The position numbers and the translations under genes are program-made. Source: an uncultured Collinsella sp. (GTDB taxonomy: Bacteria; Actinomycetota; Coriobacteriia; Coriobacteriales; Coriobacteriaceae). Taken from it: 24,589 nt of DNA. How positions within the stretch are numbered: position 1 is the first letter of the stretch; each line of letters opens with the position of its first letter. The notes under the pieces were generated by a model. That model was not told the origin of the DNA. It worked only from the letters and a program-made list of their open reading frames with translations, and did no database searches. Below are positions 6,610 to 14,709 of this stretch, piece by piece. Where the stretch lies: the NCBI GenBank assembly GCA_902492545.1, contig CABULX010000017.1:1-24589 (forward strand), in the 5' to 3' direction.

Positions 6610-6819
6610 ATGCATTCTTCCAATGACGCAGCACAGCAGCCATCCCTAAAACATGCAGACCTTTTCTCCTTCCCCCCGACACAGAGAAACGGCCTCCTCG
6701 ACTCCCCCACCACAAAAGCAAAACGCTCAACCGATCAGAATCTCAACCTGCGAGCATCCTTCGAAAAGCTCCAAGCAGCCCTAAACAAGTCATTCCCCAA
6801 CCAAGCCCGGGCATACTAG
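6610..6819 (+). CDS. Doubtful small ORF, 69 residues
   Basis: I do not recognise this product. It begins with ATG about 11 nt after GAGGAGG and encodes a polar, Ser/Gln/Lys/Asn-rich peptide with no signal peptide, membrane segment or known motif; the last third (NLRASFEKLQAALNKSF) could be a short amphipathic helix. The preceding in-frame stop and the ribosome-binding site are the only positive evidence. Codon choice (many CCA, AAA, ACA) is unlike the GC-ending usage of neighbouring genes, which argues against it or suggests decayed sequence. Confidence 0.25.
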   Translation: MHSSNDAAQQPSLKHADLFSFPPTQRNGLLDSPTTKAKRSTDQNLNLRASFEKLQAALNKSFPNQARAY

Positions 6820-6902
6820 CCCCTCATCAACAAAGCGCCCCTCGCGCCCCACCCCTTTCCGCCCCAACGCCACAAGGGCGACGACCTCGAGTAGGTCAAC
6901 CT

Positions 6903-7027
6903 GGGAGGGACGAGGGCTTAGTTCCCCAATCTTTCCGCAGGGGGCAAAAAGCCTCGCCGCACGAAGTGCGCAGCGAGGCTTTTTGCATGCCCGAGGACGA
7001 TTGGGGAACTAAGCCCTCGTCCCTCCC
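6903..7027. repeat. Nested palindrome: 29-bp perfect outer arms around a bidirectional terminator
   Basis: Outer arms 6903-6931 and 6999-7027 are perfect 29-bp inverted copies containing GGGCTTAGTTCCCCAATC. Inside, GCAAAAAGCCTCGC (6944-6957) and GCGAGGCTTTTTGC (6973-6986) form a second hairpin, extended by CGCAC-GAA-GTGCG, with T-runs on both strands. The inner part probably terminates the aldolase gene, whose stop lies 34 bases away. The long perfect outer arms are more than a terminator needs. Confidence 0.8.
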
Positions 7028-7060
7028 CGGGATATATAGCGAGTCGGAGTACCCTTGCTG

Positions 7061-7918
7061 TTACTCTGCTTTGCCCACGGAGTTGAGGTTGGTCATGCGG
7101 ATCTTAACCAGCTCGGTGATCTCACGCATGCCCTCCTTGGCCGGCTTCTTGGGATCGAAGCAGGCGGGGTTCTCAGCCATGTAGGCCATGAAGCCCTTGG
7201 TGTAGGCCTGACGCAGCTCGGTGGCGTAGTTAACCTTGCAGATGCCGTTCTTCACGGCCTCGGCGACCTGCTCATCGGGCACACCGGAGGTGCCATGCAG
7301 AACCAGCGGCACGTCGACGGCGTCGCGGATGGCCTTGACCACGGACTGCTCGATGTGCGGATCGCTCGTGTACACGCCGTGGCTGGTGCCAACGCCAATT
7401 GCGAGGGAGGTGCAGCCGGTACGCTCGACGAACTCCTTGGCCTCGGCCGGATCGGTGTAGGGGCTCTCGCCCTCAACCGCAGGACCGTCGTCCTCCTTGC
7501 CGCCAACCTTACCGAGCTCGGCCTCGACGGGCACGCCCATGGCGCGGCCAGCGTCGGCGACGGACTTGGTCAGGGCAATGTTATCCTCGAAGGACTCGTG
7601 CGAGCCGTCGATCATGACGGAGGTGTAGCCGGTGCGGAAAGCCTGCATGCAGCGGTCATAGCCGTCGCCGTGATCGAGGTGCAGGGCAACGGGCACGGAA
7701 GCGCGCTCGGCGGCAGCCTTGACCATGCCGTAGAAGTAGTCCAGACCAGCGGTCTTGATGGTGCCCGGGGTGGTCTGCATGATGACGGGGGACTTGGTCT
7801 CCTCGGCAGCGGCCAGAACGGCCATAACAAACTCGAGGTTCTCGACGTTGAACGCGCCAACGGCGTAATGACCGGCCTGAGCGTCCTTGAGCATCTTTTC
7901 GGTGGTAACAAGTGCCAT
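7061..7918 (-). CDS. Class II fructose/tagatose-bisphosphate aldolase
   Basis: This zinc-dependent aldolase of the Fba/GatY/KbaY family splits a ketose-1,6-bisphosphate into dihydroxyacetone phosphate and glyceraldehyde-3-phosphate. The 285 residues include the metal-binding ALHLDHGDGYDRC, MIDGSH, VEAELGKVGG, IGVGTSHGVY, VPLVLHGTSGVPDE and CKVNYATELR. I place the start at ATG 7918, where GAGAGGAG lies about 10 nt upstream; the frame is open further but the extra residues are not family-like. It is divergent from a DeoR-family regulator. Because lacA, lacB and lacC are 9-12 kb away and no class I LacD is visible, it could serve the tagatose-6-phosphate pathway, but general glycolytic use is equally possible from sequence. 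Confidence 0.9.
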   Translation of the reverse strand: MALVTTEKMLKDAQAGHYAVGAFNVENLEFVMAVLAAAEETKSPVIMQTTPGTIKTAGLDYFYGMVKAAAERASVPVALHLDHGDGYDRCMQAFRTGYTSVMIDGSHESFEDNIALTKSVADAGRAMGVPVEAELGKVGGKEDDGPAVEGESPYTDPAEAKEFVERTGCTSLAIGVGTSHGVYTSDPHIEQSVVKAIRDAVDVPLVLHGTSGVPDEQVAEAVKNGICKVNYATELRQAYTKGFMAYMAENPACFDPKKPAKEGMREITELVKIRMTNLNSVGKAE

Positions 7919-8107
7919 GAGCGTTTGCTCCTCTCCCTCGCCCGCATCTGGACATCGGGCGTAGTTGTTCACAAGGCGTTTTACCTTGCCTTTTTTCGCG
8001 CTCATTGTATGAAATTCAGCATCTTTGCATGTGCGAGATATTGAGCCCATGCAGGTCAATACAGTCGTTTTTGAAAAGTAAACGGAAGGAATTGGAGCCG
8101 AGTGGGC

Positions 8108-8158
8108 GTGTTCGATATTGAATTTTGAGCGTTGAGCGTCTTTCTTTTATAGAAAAGA
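8108..8158 (+). promoter_or_regulatory. deoR-family gene promoter with candidate operators
   Basis: TTGAGC (8125-8130) and TATAGA (8148-8153) are 17 bp apart and make a reasonable promoter. A perfect dyad TCTTTT-ATAG-AAAAGA (8143-8158) covers the -10. Just upstream, GTGTTCGATATTG (8108-8120) is identical over 13 bases to a site upstream of lacF (complement of 21712-21724), and its GTGTTCGA core also occurs upstream of lacA. The region lies between the divergent aldolase and regulator genes and could control both. Confidence 0.45.
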
Positions 8159-8252
8159 TAAGTAATCGAAAGGTGTTTTCTTACTCAAAAAGAAAATGAA
8201 CGAAAATAGAGTCAACACAATTCCTGCAAATTTAGCCGAGAATGGAGCAAAC

Positions 8253-9056
8253 ATGGCCCAAGCTACCAACCGTGCCTTCGCCGATGAGCGTCGTGCCGCC
8301 ATCATGGAGATGCTTGAGCATAACGCCTCGGTGCAGGTGGCAGAAATTGCCCAGACCTTTGGCGTGTCCTCTGTCACCGCTCGCGCCGACCTGGACGCAC
8401 TCGCGGAGTCCGGCAAGCTGCGCCGCACGCATGGCGGCGCCGTATCGCTCCACAAGCGTCTGACTGTTTCCACGCAGGATCGCCGCATCAATGTCAACGT
8501 CGCCGCCAAGCAGGCCATCGCGCAAAGCGCCATCGAGCTCGTCAATGACGGCGACACGCTGCTCGTTGACTCGGGCACCACGGCGCTCGAGTTCGTCCGG
8601 CTCCTCGATCAGCGCGACGGCATCACCGTTATCACGGCCGACATTACCATCGCCGATTACATCGACGAAAGCATGCCCTCGGTCGATGTCGTCATGCTGG
8701 GCGGGGCGCTGCGCAAAGGTCATCGCTATCTGTACGGCCCGCTCACTATGCAAGCGCTCCAAATGGTCCACGCCGATCTTGCCGTCATGTGCCCTGGAGC
8801 TTTTGTTCCCGGCTGCGGCTTTACGACCGACTTTCCGCAGATGGCCGAGACCAAAGCGGCTATGGTCGGTGCCGCCCGTCAAAGCGTCGCCCTTATGGAC
8901 GCCAGCAAGGTTAACGGACGCGGCATGTACCGCTTTGCCGAGCTGACCGATGTCGACACCATCGTGATGGACCGTGATCCCGATGGCGCCGTCGCCACCT
9001 CAATCGCCGAGACCGTCGACGACGCCCGCCCAAATCTCGTCATCGCCGGCGCTTAA
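8253..9056 (+). CDS. DeoR-family transcriptional regulator
   Basis: The 267-residue protein has an N-terminal helix-turn-helix (RRAAIMEMLEHNASVQVAEIAQTFGVSSVTARADLDAL, residues about 12-45, followed by GKLRRTHGGAV) and a C-terminal sugar-phosphate sensor domain with DSGTTALEFVRLL and DASKVNGRGMYRFAEL. Such proteins usually repress sugar-catabolic genes and release DNA when a phosphorylated intermediate binds. I use ATG 8253, preceded by GGAG at 5 nt; an ATG at 8196 has no ribosome-binding site. The aldolase is its divergent neighbour. LacR of lactose PTS/tagatose systems belongs to this family, and the shared GTGTTCGA sites make it a candidate LacR; that is inference. Confidence 0.88.
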   Translation: MAQATNRAFADERRAAIMEMLEHNASVQVAEIAQTFGVSSVTARADLDALAESGKLRRTHGGAVSLHKRLTVSTQDRRINVNVAAKQAIAQSAIELVNDGDTLLVDSGTTALEFVRLLDQRDGITVITADITIADYIDESMPSVDVVMLGGALRKGHRYLYGPLTMQALQMVHADLAVMCPGAFVPGCGFTTDFPQMAETKAAMVGAARQSVALMDASKVNGRGMYRFAELTDVDTIVMDRDPDGAVATSIAETVDDARPNLVIAGA

Positions 9057-9059
9057 ACA

Positions 9060-9100
9060 AAAACCACCACAAAGGTGCCTGTCCCCTTTGTGGTGGTTTT
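9060..9100. terminator. Bidirectional terminator, also a CCTGTCCC-loop repeat
   Basis: AAAACCACCACAAAG (9060-9074) pairs perfectly with CTTTGTGGTGGTTTT (9086-9100). The 11-nt loop GTGCCTGTCCC matches the loop core of the hairpin at 497-535. It sits between convergent genes (the DeoR-family gene on plus, the flavodiiron gene on minus), with A/T tails on both sides. Confidence 0.8.
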
Positions 9101-9122
9101 GCTCGTTAAAAGCGAAATATCG

Positions 9123-10283
9123 CTACTTGGAAAGCTCGTCGGCGAGGACCTCGATCTGAGCGCGCGAGGCGTCGTTGAGCGAGCCCAGCACGGTCACCTT
9201 GTTCTGCGCCAAGGTGATGTCCTTCATGCCCTCGAGCTCCTTGGCCATAACCTTGGCAGCGGTGGGCGCCCAGGAGCCGGCCTCGACGAGTGCCACCGTA
9301 CGGTTCTGATAGGCGTGCTCGGCAAGCGTATGGATAAAGGTGCTCATGAACGGGAAGATCTCACCCTGATAGGTGATGGAAGCGAGCACCAGACGGTCGT
9401 AGCGGAACGCATCCTCAACGGCCTCGGCCATGTCGTCGCGAGCCAGGTCAAAGACGGAGACCTTCTGGCCGCGAGCCTCAAGCGCTGCGGCGAGCTCCTC
9501 GACGGCAGCCTTCAGATGGCCATACACACTCGCATAGGCGATCGTGATGCCCTCGTCCTCGGGCTGATAGCTCGACCAGGTGTTATAGGTGTCGAGGTAA
9601 TAGCCCAGGTTCTCGGTCAGTACGGGGCCGTGGAGCGGACAGATGATCTGAATGTCCAGGTCGGCGGCCTTCTTGAGGACGGCCTGCACGAACTTGCCGA
9701 ACTTACCGACGATGCCAAAGTAGTAACGGCGCGCTTCGCAAGCCCAGCCCTCGGGATCCTCGATGTCGTTGGCGCCAAACTTGCCAAAACCGTCGGCACT
9801 AAAGAGCACCTTGTCGGTGGACTCGTAGGAGAAGAGCACCTCGGGCCAGTGAACATTGGGGGCACCGACAAAGGTTAGGCTGTGGCCGCCCAGGTCGAGC
9901 ACGTCGCCATCTTTGACGACCATCTTGCGCTCGGGGAAGTCGGTGCCAAAGTAGTTGACCATCATACGGAAGGCGCCCATGCTGGCAACAATCTGCGCCT
10001 GGGGATAGCGCTCCATAAAGGCGGCGATGCCGGCGGAGTGATCGGGCTCCATGTGATGGACGATCAGGTAGTCGGGCGTGCGGCCATCGAGCACGGCCTC
10101 GAGGTTGCCGAGCCACTCGTCAACAAAACCGCCGTCGACTGAATCGGCGACAGCGATCTTTTCGCCCAAGATAACGTAGCTGTTGTATGCCATGCCGTTC
10201 TCGGACACATCGTACTGGCCCTCGAACAGGTCAATGTCGTGATCGTTAACGCCAATGTAGCGGATATCCTTGGTGATCTCCAT
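9123..10283 (-). CDS. Flavodiiron protein (FprA-type oxygen/nitric oxide reductase)
   Basis: Flavodiiron proteins reduce O2 to water, or NO to N2O, in the cytoplasm of anaerobes. The 386-residue protein has an N-terminal metallo-beta-lactamase-like diiron domain with H-x-E-x-D-H at 77-82 (HMEPDH) and further ligands in the GAPNVHWPE, FSADGFG and CPLHGPV regions. A C-terminal flavodoxin domain (from about residue 255, starting ITIAYASVYGH) carries the FMN site. Length and order match the two-domain FprA class without a rubredoxin extension. The start ATG at 10283 has AGGAGG 9 nt upstream. The gene is monocistronic, and its presence suggests an anaerobe that meets oxygen or NO. Confidence 0.93.
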   Translation of the reverse strand: MEITKDIRYIGVNDHDIDLFEGQYDVSENGMAYNSYVILGEKIAVADSVDGGFVDEWLGNLEAVLDGRTPDYLIVHHMEPDHSAGIAAFMERYPQAQIVASMGAFRMMVNYFGTDFPERKMVVKDGDVLDLGGHSLTFVGAPNVHWPEVLFSYESTDKVLFSADGFGKFGANDIEDPEGWACEARRYYFGIVGKFGKFVQAVLKKAADLDIQIICPLHGPVLTENLGYYLDTYNTWSSYQPEDEGITIAYASVYGHLKAAVEELAAALEARGQKVSVFDLARDDMAEAVEDAFRYDRLVLASITYQGEIFPFMSTFIHTLAEHAYQNRTVALVEAGSWAPTAAKVMAKELEGMKDITLAQNKVTVLGSLNDASRAQIEVLADELSK

Positions 10284-10412
10284 CAGGCAAAGCCTCCTAG
10301 ATAGACAAAAGAGCCCGTCTATCATAGCACTCGTCTTCATAGCCACGGCTATCTGCCAGCATCCTTATCGATTGTTATTGAGGCGGAATATATCGCCATT
10401 GACCTGCAAAAA

Positions 10413-11444
10413 CTATGTGCGCGGAGCTGCCGTGGTATGTCGAACGATAAGCTGGCCGGGAATACGAATGGCAACGGTTTTGTCCGTTGCCCCCGCCTTG
10501 GGAACCGCGTGCTCGAACACCTCGCGTCCACGCTGATGCAAATCGAATCGAACGGTCGTGAGCTCGTTGTGTGCCACAAAATCATCGAGCGAATCGTCGA
10601 CGCCCACCACGCTCACGTCCTCGGGCACGCGCAGACCGCTATCGCGCAGCGCTGCAATCGCGCCATTTGCCATCTGGTCGTTTGCCGCGTAAATCGCCGT
10701 CATGGTGCGATCGTGCTCGGCCAGGTACCTGCCGGCCTCGTAGCCGCTGTTGGCAGACCAGTCGCCCTCGAGCGGCTCTGCCGGCTCGATGTGTTTACGC
10801 TCGAGTGCATCCTGCCAACCGGCGCGACGAAATTGCTCGTCGACCGAGAATGACGGGCCGCCAATATAGCGAATCTGCTCGTGCCCTAGCTCAAACAGGT
10901 GATCCATAAGCAATAGCGAGCAGCCGTAATGGTCGGAATCGACCGTGGTCACCCGCGGGTGCGCGTACATGGTAACGATGACCGTGCCAATGCCCGGCAG
11001 TGGATCAAACGTCTCAAAATCGGGCGCCATGCGACTCATACCGATGATGATGCCGTCCACCGGCAATGCGGCCATACGACGCGTGGCCTCGGCAAGCGAA
11101 AACTCCTCGGTCTTGGACATCTCGACCAGCGTGATGGCGCAATTATGCTCGCGAGCAGCGCTGGCGATGCCGTCGATCATTGAGAGGTTGCCAAACTTGG
11201 TGACATCGTTGACGCACAGGCCGACCGAATGATAACGGCCGTCGCGCAGCGAGCGACCGGCATAACTCGGACGAAAGCCGAGCTTTTGCATAGCGGCCTG
11301 CACGCGCTGGCGCGTCTGCTCGTTAACGTTAGGCAAGCCGTTGGCGACGCGCGAAACCGTCTGCTGCGAAACGCCGGCAGCGCGGGCGACGTCGGCCATG
11401 GAGACCGGACGCGAACTGGTATCGTTGGACGGGCGCCTTGCCAC
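10413..11444 (-). CDS. LacI-family regulator next to galKT (GalR-like)
   Basis: The 343-residue repressor-type protein has a LacI helix-turn-helix (VSMADVARAAGVSQQTVSRVANGL), hinge residues (RPSYAGRSLRDGRYHSVGL) and a periplasmic-binding-protein-like sensor domain ending in VSVVGVDDSLDDF and LTTVRFDLHQRG. The start is GTG 11444, with GGTGA 4-5 nt upstream. It is divergent from galK-galT, and the same sequence core, TGTTAACGTACTC, occurs once near its own start and twice near galK, so galactose-operon control plus autoregulation is the natural reading. It is clearly a paralogue of the LacI-family gene at 21754-22758, alike through all domains. The effector is unknown; a galactoside is inferred. 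Confidence 0.88.
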   Translation of the reverse strand: MARRPSNDTSSRPVSMADVARAAGVSQQTVSRVANGLPNVNEQTRQRVQAAMQKLGFRPSYAGRSLRDGRYHSVGLCVNDVTKFGNLSMIDGIASAAREHNCAITLVEMSKTEEFSLAEATRRMAALPVDGIIIGMSRMAPDFETFDPLPGIGTVIVTMYAHPRVTTVDSDHYGCSLLLMDHLFELGHEQIRYIGGPSFSVDEQFRRAGWQDALERKHIEPAEPLEGDWSANSGYEAGRYLAEHDRTMTAIYAANDQMANGAIAALRDSGLRVPEDVSVVGVDDSLDDFVAHNELTTVRFDLHQRGREVFEHAVPKAGATDKTVAIRIPGQLIVRHTTAAPRT

Positions 11445-11536
11445 AGGATCACCTTCACCCTTGCGAGATCTGAATAGCGTGAATGCCGGCCCGGGCAGAA
11501 ATACATCCCGCGCCGAGGCCCGCTATCGTCGGACGC

Positions 11537-11552
11537 ATGTTAACGTACTCTA
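11537..11552. promoter_or_regulatory. Candidate operator upstream of the first LacI gene
   Basis: ATGTTAACGTACTC followed by TA shares 14 bases with the galK operator at 11659-11674 (read inverted). It lies about 93 bp before the start of the divergent regulator gene and would allow autoregulation. Confidence 0.45.
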
Positions 11553-11658
11553 CTTTTCTATCTGCATCTCTTCTGCTTTATAAGTCCATACGGCAGTACC
11601 GTTCACGGCTGAATTTCTACCGATTACCAGATTCTCAAAAAGTGACAAGCGATGTGTT

Positions 11659-11738
11659 ATGAGTACGTTAACATAGCCCGTAACGTGCGGTATCGTGAAC
11701 ACTTGGTTCATGCCGCTTTAAGTTGTTAACGTACTCAT
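11659..11738 (+). promoter_or_regulatory. galK promoter and two inverted operators
   Basis: Two 16-bp sites, ATGAGTACGTTAACAT (11659-11674) and TTGTTAACGTACTCAT (11723-11738), are inverted copies matching at 15 of 16 positions with centres 64 bp apart. Each has the LacI-type pattern ATG-n3-ACGT-n3-CAT. TTAACA (11668-11673) and TATCGT (11691-11696), 17 bp apart, make a candidate galK promoter whose -35 overlaps the first site. Repression by the divergent LacI-family protein, perhaps by looping, is inferred. Confidence 0.55.
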
Positions 11739-11781
11739 AACGACGCAAAACCCACCCGGGCGCGCCAAGGAAAGGACTCCC

Positions 11782-12987
11782 ATGACCACCCCCGACGAAA
11801 AGACATTCGCCACGCTCACCAAGCTGTTCGAGGAGGAGTTTGGCCCCATCGGCGACCGCCAGGTGCTCTACGTGCACGCGCCCGGCCGCTCCGAGATCAG
11901 CGGCAACCACACTGACCACGAGGGTGGCCACGTTATCGCCGGCTCGCTCGATGTCGCCGTCGACGGCATCGCCGTGGCAACCGATTCCAACAAGGTTCGC
12001 GTAGCCGACGAGGGCTATCCCACGTTTGAGATCGCGCTCGACACGCTAGACGTTCAGGAGTCCGAGAAGGGCACGTCCGCGAGCCTCGTCCGCGGCATGG
12101 CCCACGAAATCGCAGCCCTTGGCGTTGAGCCCCACGGCTTCGATTTCGCCTTCACCTGCTCCGTCCCCTCGGGCGGCGGCCTTTCCAGCTCTGCCGCCGT
12201 CGAAGCCGCGTACGGTCGTGCCATGGAGACGCTCTGGGGCGCGCCCGCCATTGAGCCCGTCACGCTCGCCCAGATGAGCCAGCGCACCGAGAACAACTAT
12301 TACGGCAAGCCCTGCGGTCTGATGGACCAGGCCGCCGTTTGCTTGGGCGGCCTCGCCTACATGGACTTTGAGGATCAGGCTCAGCCTAAAACCCAGAAGC
12401 TCGAGCTCAACTTTGAGGATCACGGTTATGCTCTCGTGCTCGTTAAGGTCGGTGCCGACCACGTGGCCGCCACCGAAGACTACGCCGCCGTTCCGCGCGA
12501 GATGCAGGACGTCGCCGCCGAGTTTGGCAAGGCACGCCTGTGCGAGGTAAACGTGGCGGACTTTGACGCCAAGCTCCCCGAGCTGCGCGCCAAGCTGGGC
12601 GACCGCGCCTGCCTGCGCGCCGTTCACTACTGGTACGAAAACGGCCTGGTCGATAAGCGCTGGGCTGCCCTGAACGCCGGCGACATCGATCAGTTCCTGG
12701 TCCTGACGCGCGAGTCCGGCGCCAGCTCTGCCATGTACCTACAGAATGTCGTTGCCAAGCTGGGCTCCGAGCAGCCCTCGATGTATGCCCTGGCACTGGC
12801 CGAGCACGTGCTCGACGGCCGTGGCGCCGTCCGTATCCACGGTGGCGGCTTTGGTGGCACCATCCAGGCCTTCGTGCCGCTCGACCTGGTCGACACCTTT
12901 ATCACCAAGATGAACGGCTGGCTGGGCGAGGGCTCTGCCCGCCACTACGCAATTTCTGACAAGGGGGCTTACGCGGCATGGCTGTAA
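11782..12987 (+). CDS. galK: Galactokinase
   Basis: GalK phosphorylates galactose at C1 with ATP, the first committed Leloir step. The 401-residue GHMP kinase shows the galactokinase signature APGRSEISGNHTDHEGGHV from residue 33, the ATP loop PSGGGLSSSAA from 129 and the C-terminal IHGGGFGGTIQAFVP. The usual signature is GRVNxIGEHTDYxxG; here GRSEISGNHTDHEGG is a known bacterial variation. The start ATG follows GGAAAGGAC. It overlaps galT by up to 10 bp, indicating an operon. galE is not in the window. Confidence 0.95.
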   Translation: MTTPDEKTFATLTKLFEEEFGPIGDRQVLYVHAPGRSEISGNHTDHEGGHVIAGSLDVAVDGIAVATDSNKVRVADEGYPTFEIALDTLDVQESEKGTSASLVRGMAHEIAALGVEPHGFDFAFTCSVPSGGGLSSSAAVEAAYGRAMETLWGAPAIEPVTLAQMSQRTENNYYGKPCGLMDQAAVCLGGLAYMDFEDQAQPKTQKLELNFEDHGYALVLVKVGADHVAATEDYAAVPREMQDVAAEFGKARLCEVNVADFDAKLPELRAKLGDRACLRAVHYWYENGLVDKRWAALNAGDIDQFLVLTRESGASSAMYLQNVVAKLGSEQPSMYALALAEHVLDGRGAVRIHGGGFGGTIQAFVPLDLVDTFITKMNGWLGEGSARHYAISDKGAYAAWL

Positions 12988-14606
12988 TGACTGACGTGCG
13001 CGAGGCCGCGCAGAACCTGATCGAGTACGCTATCCACCGATCGATGATCGGCCAGGACGATCGCATCTGGGCGTATAACACCATTCTCGAGTGCATCGGT
13101 GCTACGGGCCCGGCGCTCGACATGGCCTGGGCGCTCCAGGCCGAAAAACTCTCGCTCTTGCACCCCGACACCCTGCCCAACTTTGACCTTGAAGGCACAC
13201 TTGCCGCGCTTGCCGAGGCGGCTGTTGCCAACGGCGCCGCCGAGGACACGGCATCGGGCCGCGACCGCATCGCCATGCGCATCATGGGCGCGCTCATGCC
13301 AAGGCCTTCGGTTGTAAACGAGGAGTTCAACGGACGCATGGGCGTCAACGAGCCCCGCGCCGCGACCGACTGGTTCTACGGCCTGTGCTGCGACGCCGGC
13401 TACGTGCGCCGTGCCGCCATCGCGCGCAACATCAAATGGAGCACCCCCACCAACTGGGGCGACCTCGAGATTACCATCAACCTGTCAAAGCCCGAAAAGG
13501 ACCCGCGCGATATTGCCGCGGCCGGCGCCGCCAAAAACACGGGCGAGAAGTATCCCGCCTGCCAGCTCTGCATCGAAAACGAAGGCTATCCCGGACGCTC
13601 CGCTGCAGCCGACGGCGGCGCCCATCCCGCCCGCCAGAATCTGCGCGTTATCCCCATTAAGCTCGACGGCGAGCGCTGGGGCTTCCAATACAGCCCGTAC
13701 GCGTACTTTAACGAGCACTGCATTGCCATGAGCTCCGAGCATCGTCCGATGCACGTCGACCGCAAGGGGCTGACCTGCCTGCTCGACTTTGTCGACCTGT
13801 TCCCGCACTACTTCATTGGCTCCAACGCCGACCTGCCCATCGTGGGCGGCTCGATTCTGTCGCACGACCACTTCCAGGGCGGCGCGCACGAGTTCCCCAT
13901 GATGCACGCCGCCGAGGTCTCGCAGTTTAGCGTGCCGGGCTTTGACCAGGTCATCGGTACCGTGTTACAGTGGCCGCTTTCGGTGCTGCGACTACGATCG
14001 CACGACCGCGCCCAGCTGCTCGACGCCGCCGAGAAGATTATCCTTGCCTGGCGCGAGTGGACCGATGAGTCGGTTGGCGTCATCGCACACACGGCCGACG
14101 GCGTGGCCCACAACACCGTGACGCCCGTCATCCGCCGCGTCGACTCCCGCGGCAACGCCGGCGGCGAAATCTACGAGGCCTACCTGGCGCTTCGCTGCAA
14201 CATCACGACCGACGAGCATCCGCTGGGCGTATTCCATCCGCATGCTGAGTACCACCACATCAAAAAGGAGAACATCGGCCTGATCGAGGTCATGGGCCTG
14301 GCCATTTTGCCGCCGCGCTTGGTTCCCGAGCTCGGCGCTGTCCGCGAGCACCTGCTGGCGGCCAAGGCAGATGCCAGCTACGACCTTGCCGGCGCGCTCG
14401 AGGGCGACGACCTTTGCCGCAGCCACGCCGCATGGGCTGAGGACGTCTTTGCCCGCCGCGCCGACGAGCTTACGGCCGACAACGCCATCGACATCCTGCA
14501 CGAAGAGGTCGGCGTGGTGTTTGGCCACGTGCTCGACAACGCCGGCGTCTTTAAGTGGGACGAGGCAGGACGTGCCGCCCAGCAACGCTTTATCGACTCG
14601 CTGTAG
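12978..14606 (+). CDS. galT: UDP-glucose-hexose-1-phosphate uridylyltransferase, GalT type 2
   Basis: GalT exchanges the UMP group between UDP-glucose and galactose-1-phosphate. At 542 residues this is the long type-2 family typical of Gram-positive bacteria, not the 350-residue E. coli type. It has the N-terminal YAIHRSMIGQDDRIWAYN region, TDWFYGLCCDAGYVRRAAI, PYAYFNEHCI and the active-site SHDHFQGG (H296-D-H298-F-Q300), then HTADGVAHNTVTPV. The start ATG 12978 lies within the end of galK; ATG 12987, overlapping the galK stop, is a close alternative. It ends the operon, with a strong terminator 55 bases later. Confidence 0.95.
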   Translation: MAVMTDVREAAQNLIEYAIHRSMIGQDDRIWAYNTILECIGATGPALDMAWALQAEKLSLLHPDTLPNFDLEGTLAALAEAAVANGAAEDTASGRDRIAMRIMGALMPRPSVVNEEFNGRMGVNEPRAATDWFYGLCCDAGYVRRAAIARNIKWSTPTNWGDLEITINLSKPEKDPRDIAAAGAAKNTGEKYPACQLCIENEGYPGRSAAADGGAHPARQNLRVIPIKLDGERWGFQYSPYAYFNEHCIAMSSEHRPMHVDRKGLTCLLDFVDLFPHYFIGSNADLPIVGGSILSHDHFQGGAHEFPMMHAAEVSQFSVPGFDQVIGTVLQWPLSVLRLRSHDRAQLLDAAEKIILAWREWTDESVGVIAHTADGVAHNTVTPVIRRVDSRGNAGGEIYEAYLALRCNITTDEHPLGVFHPHAEYHHIKKENIGLIEVMGLAILPPRLVPELGAVREHLLAAKADASYDLAGALEGDDLCRSHAAWAEDVFARRADELTADNAIDILHEEVGVVFGHVLDNAGVFKWDEAGRAAQQRFIDSL

Positions 14607-14660
14607 AGCACAGACCCGGACGCTCAACGGCAGCCCCCACGACATAGCCACCTACACGAC

Positions 14661-14702
14661 AACGGCGCCCGCCGGCAACATCGCCGGCGGGCGCCGTTTT
14701 CT
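14661..14702 (+). terminator. Intrinsic terminator of galKT
   Basis: A perfect 16-bp GC-rich stem (14661-14676 with 14683-14698) around the loop AACATC ends in TTTT. Confidence 0.92.
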
Positions 14703-14709
14703 GATGCAA

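Noticed and set aside
7055..8044. Plus-strand open frame (329 codons) opposite the aldolase
   Set aside because: Gly/Leu/Val/His-rich shadow of a conserved enzyme gene with no ribosome-binding site.
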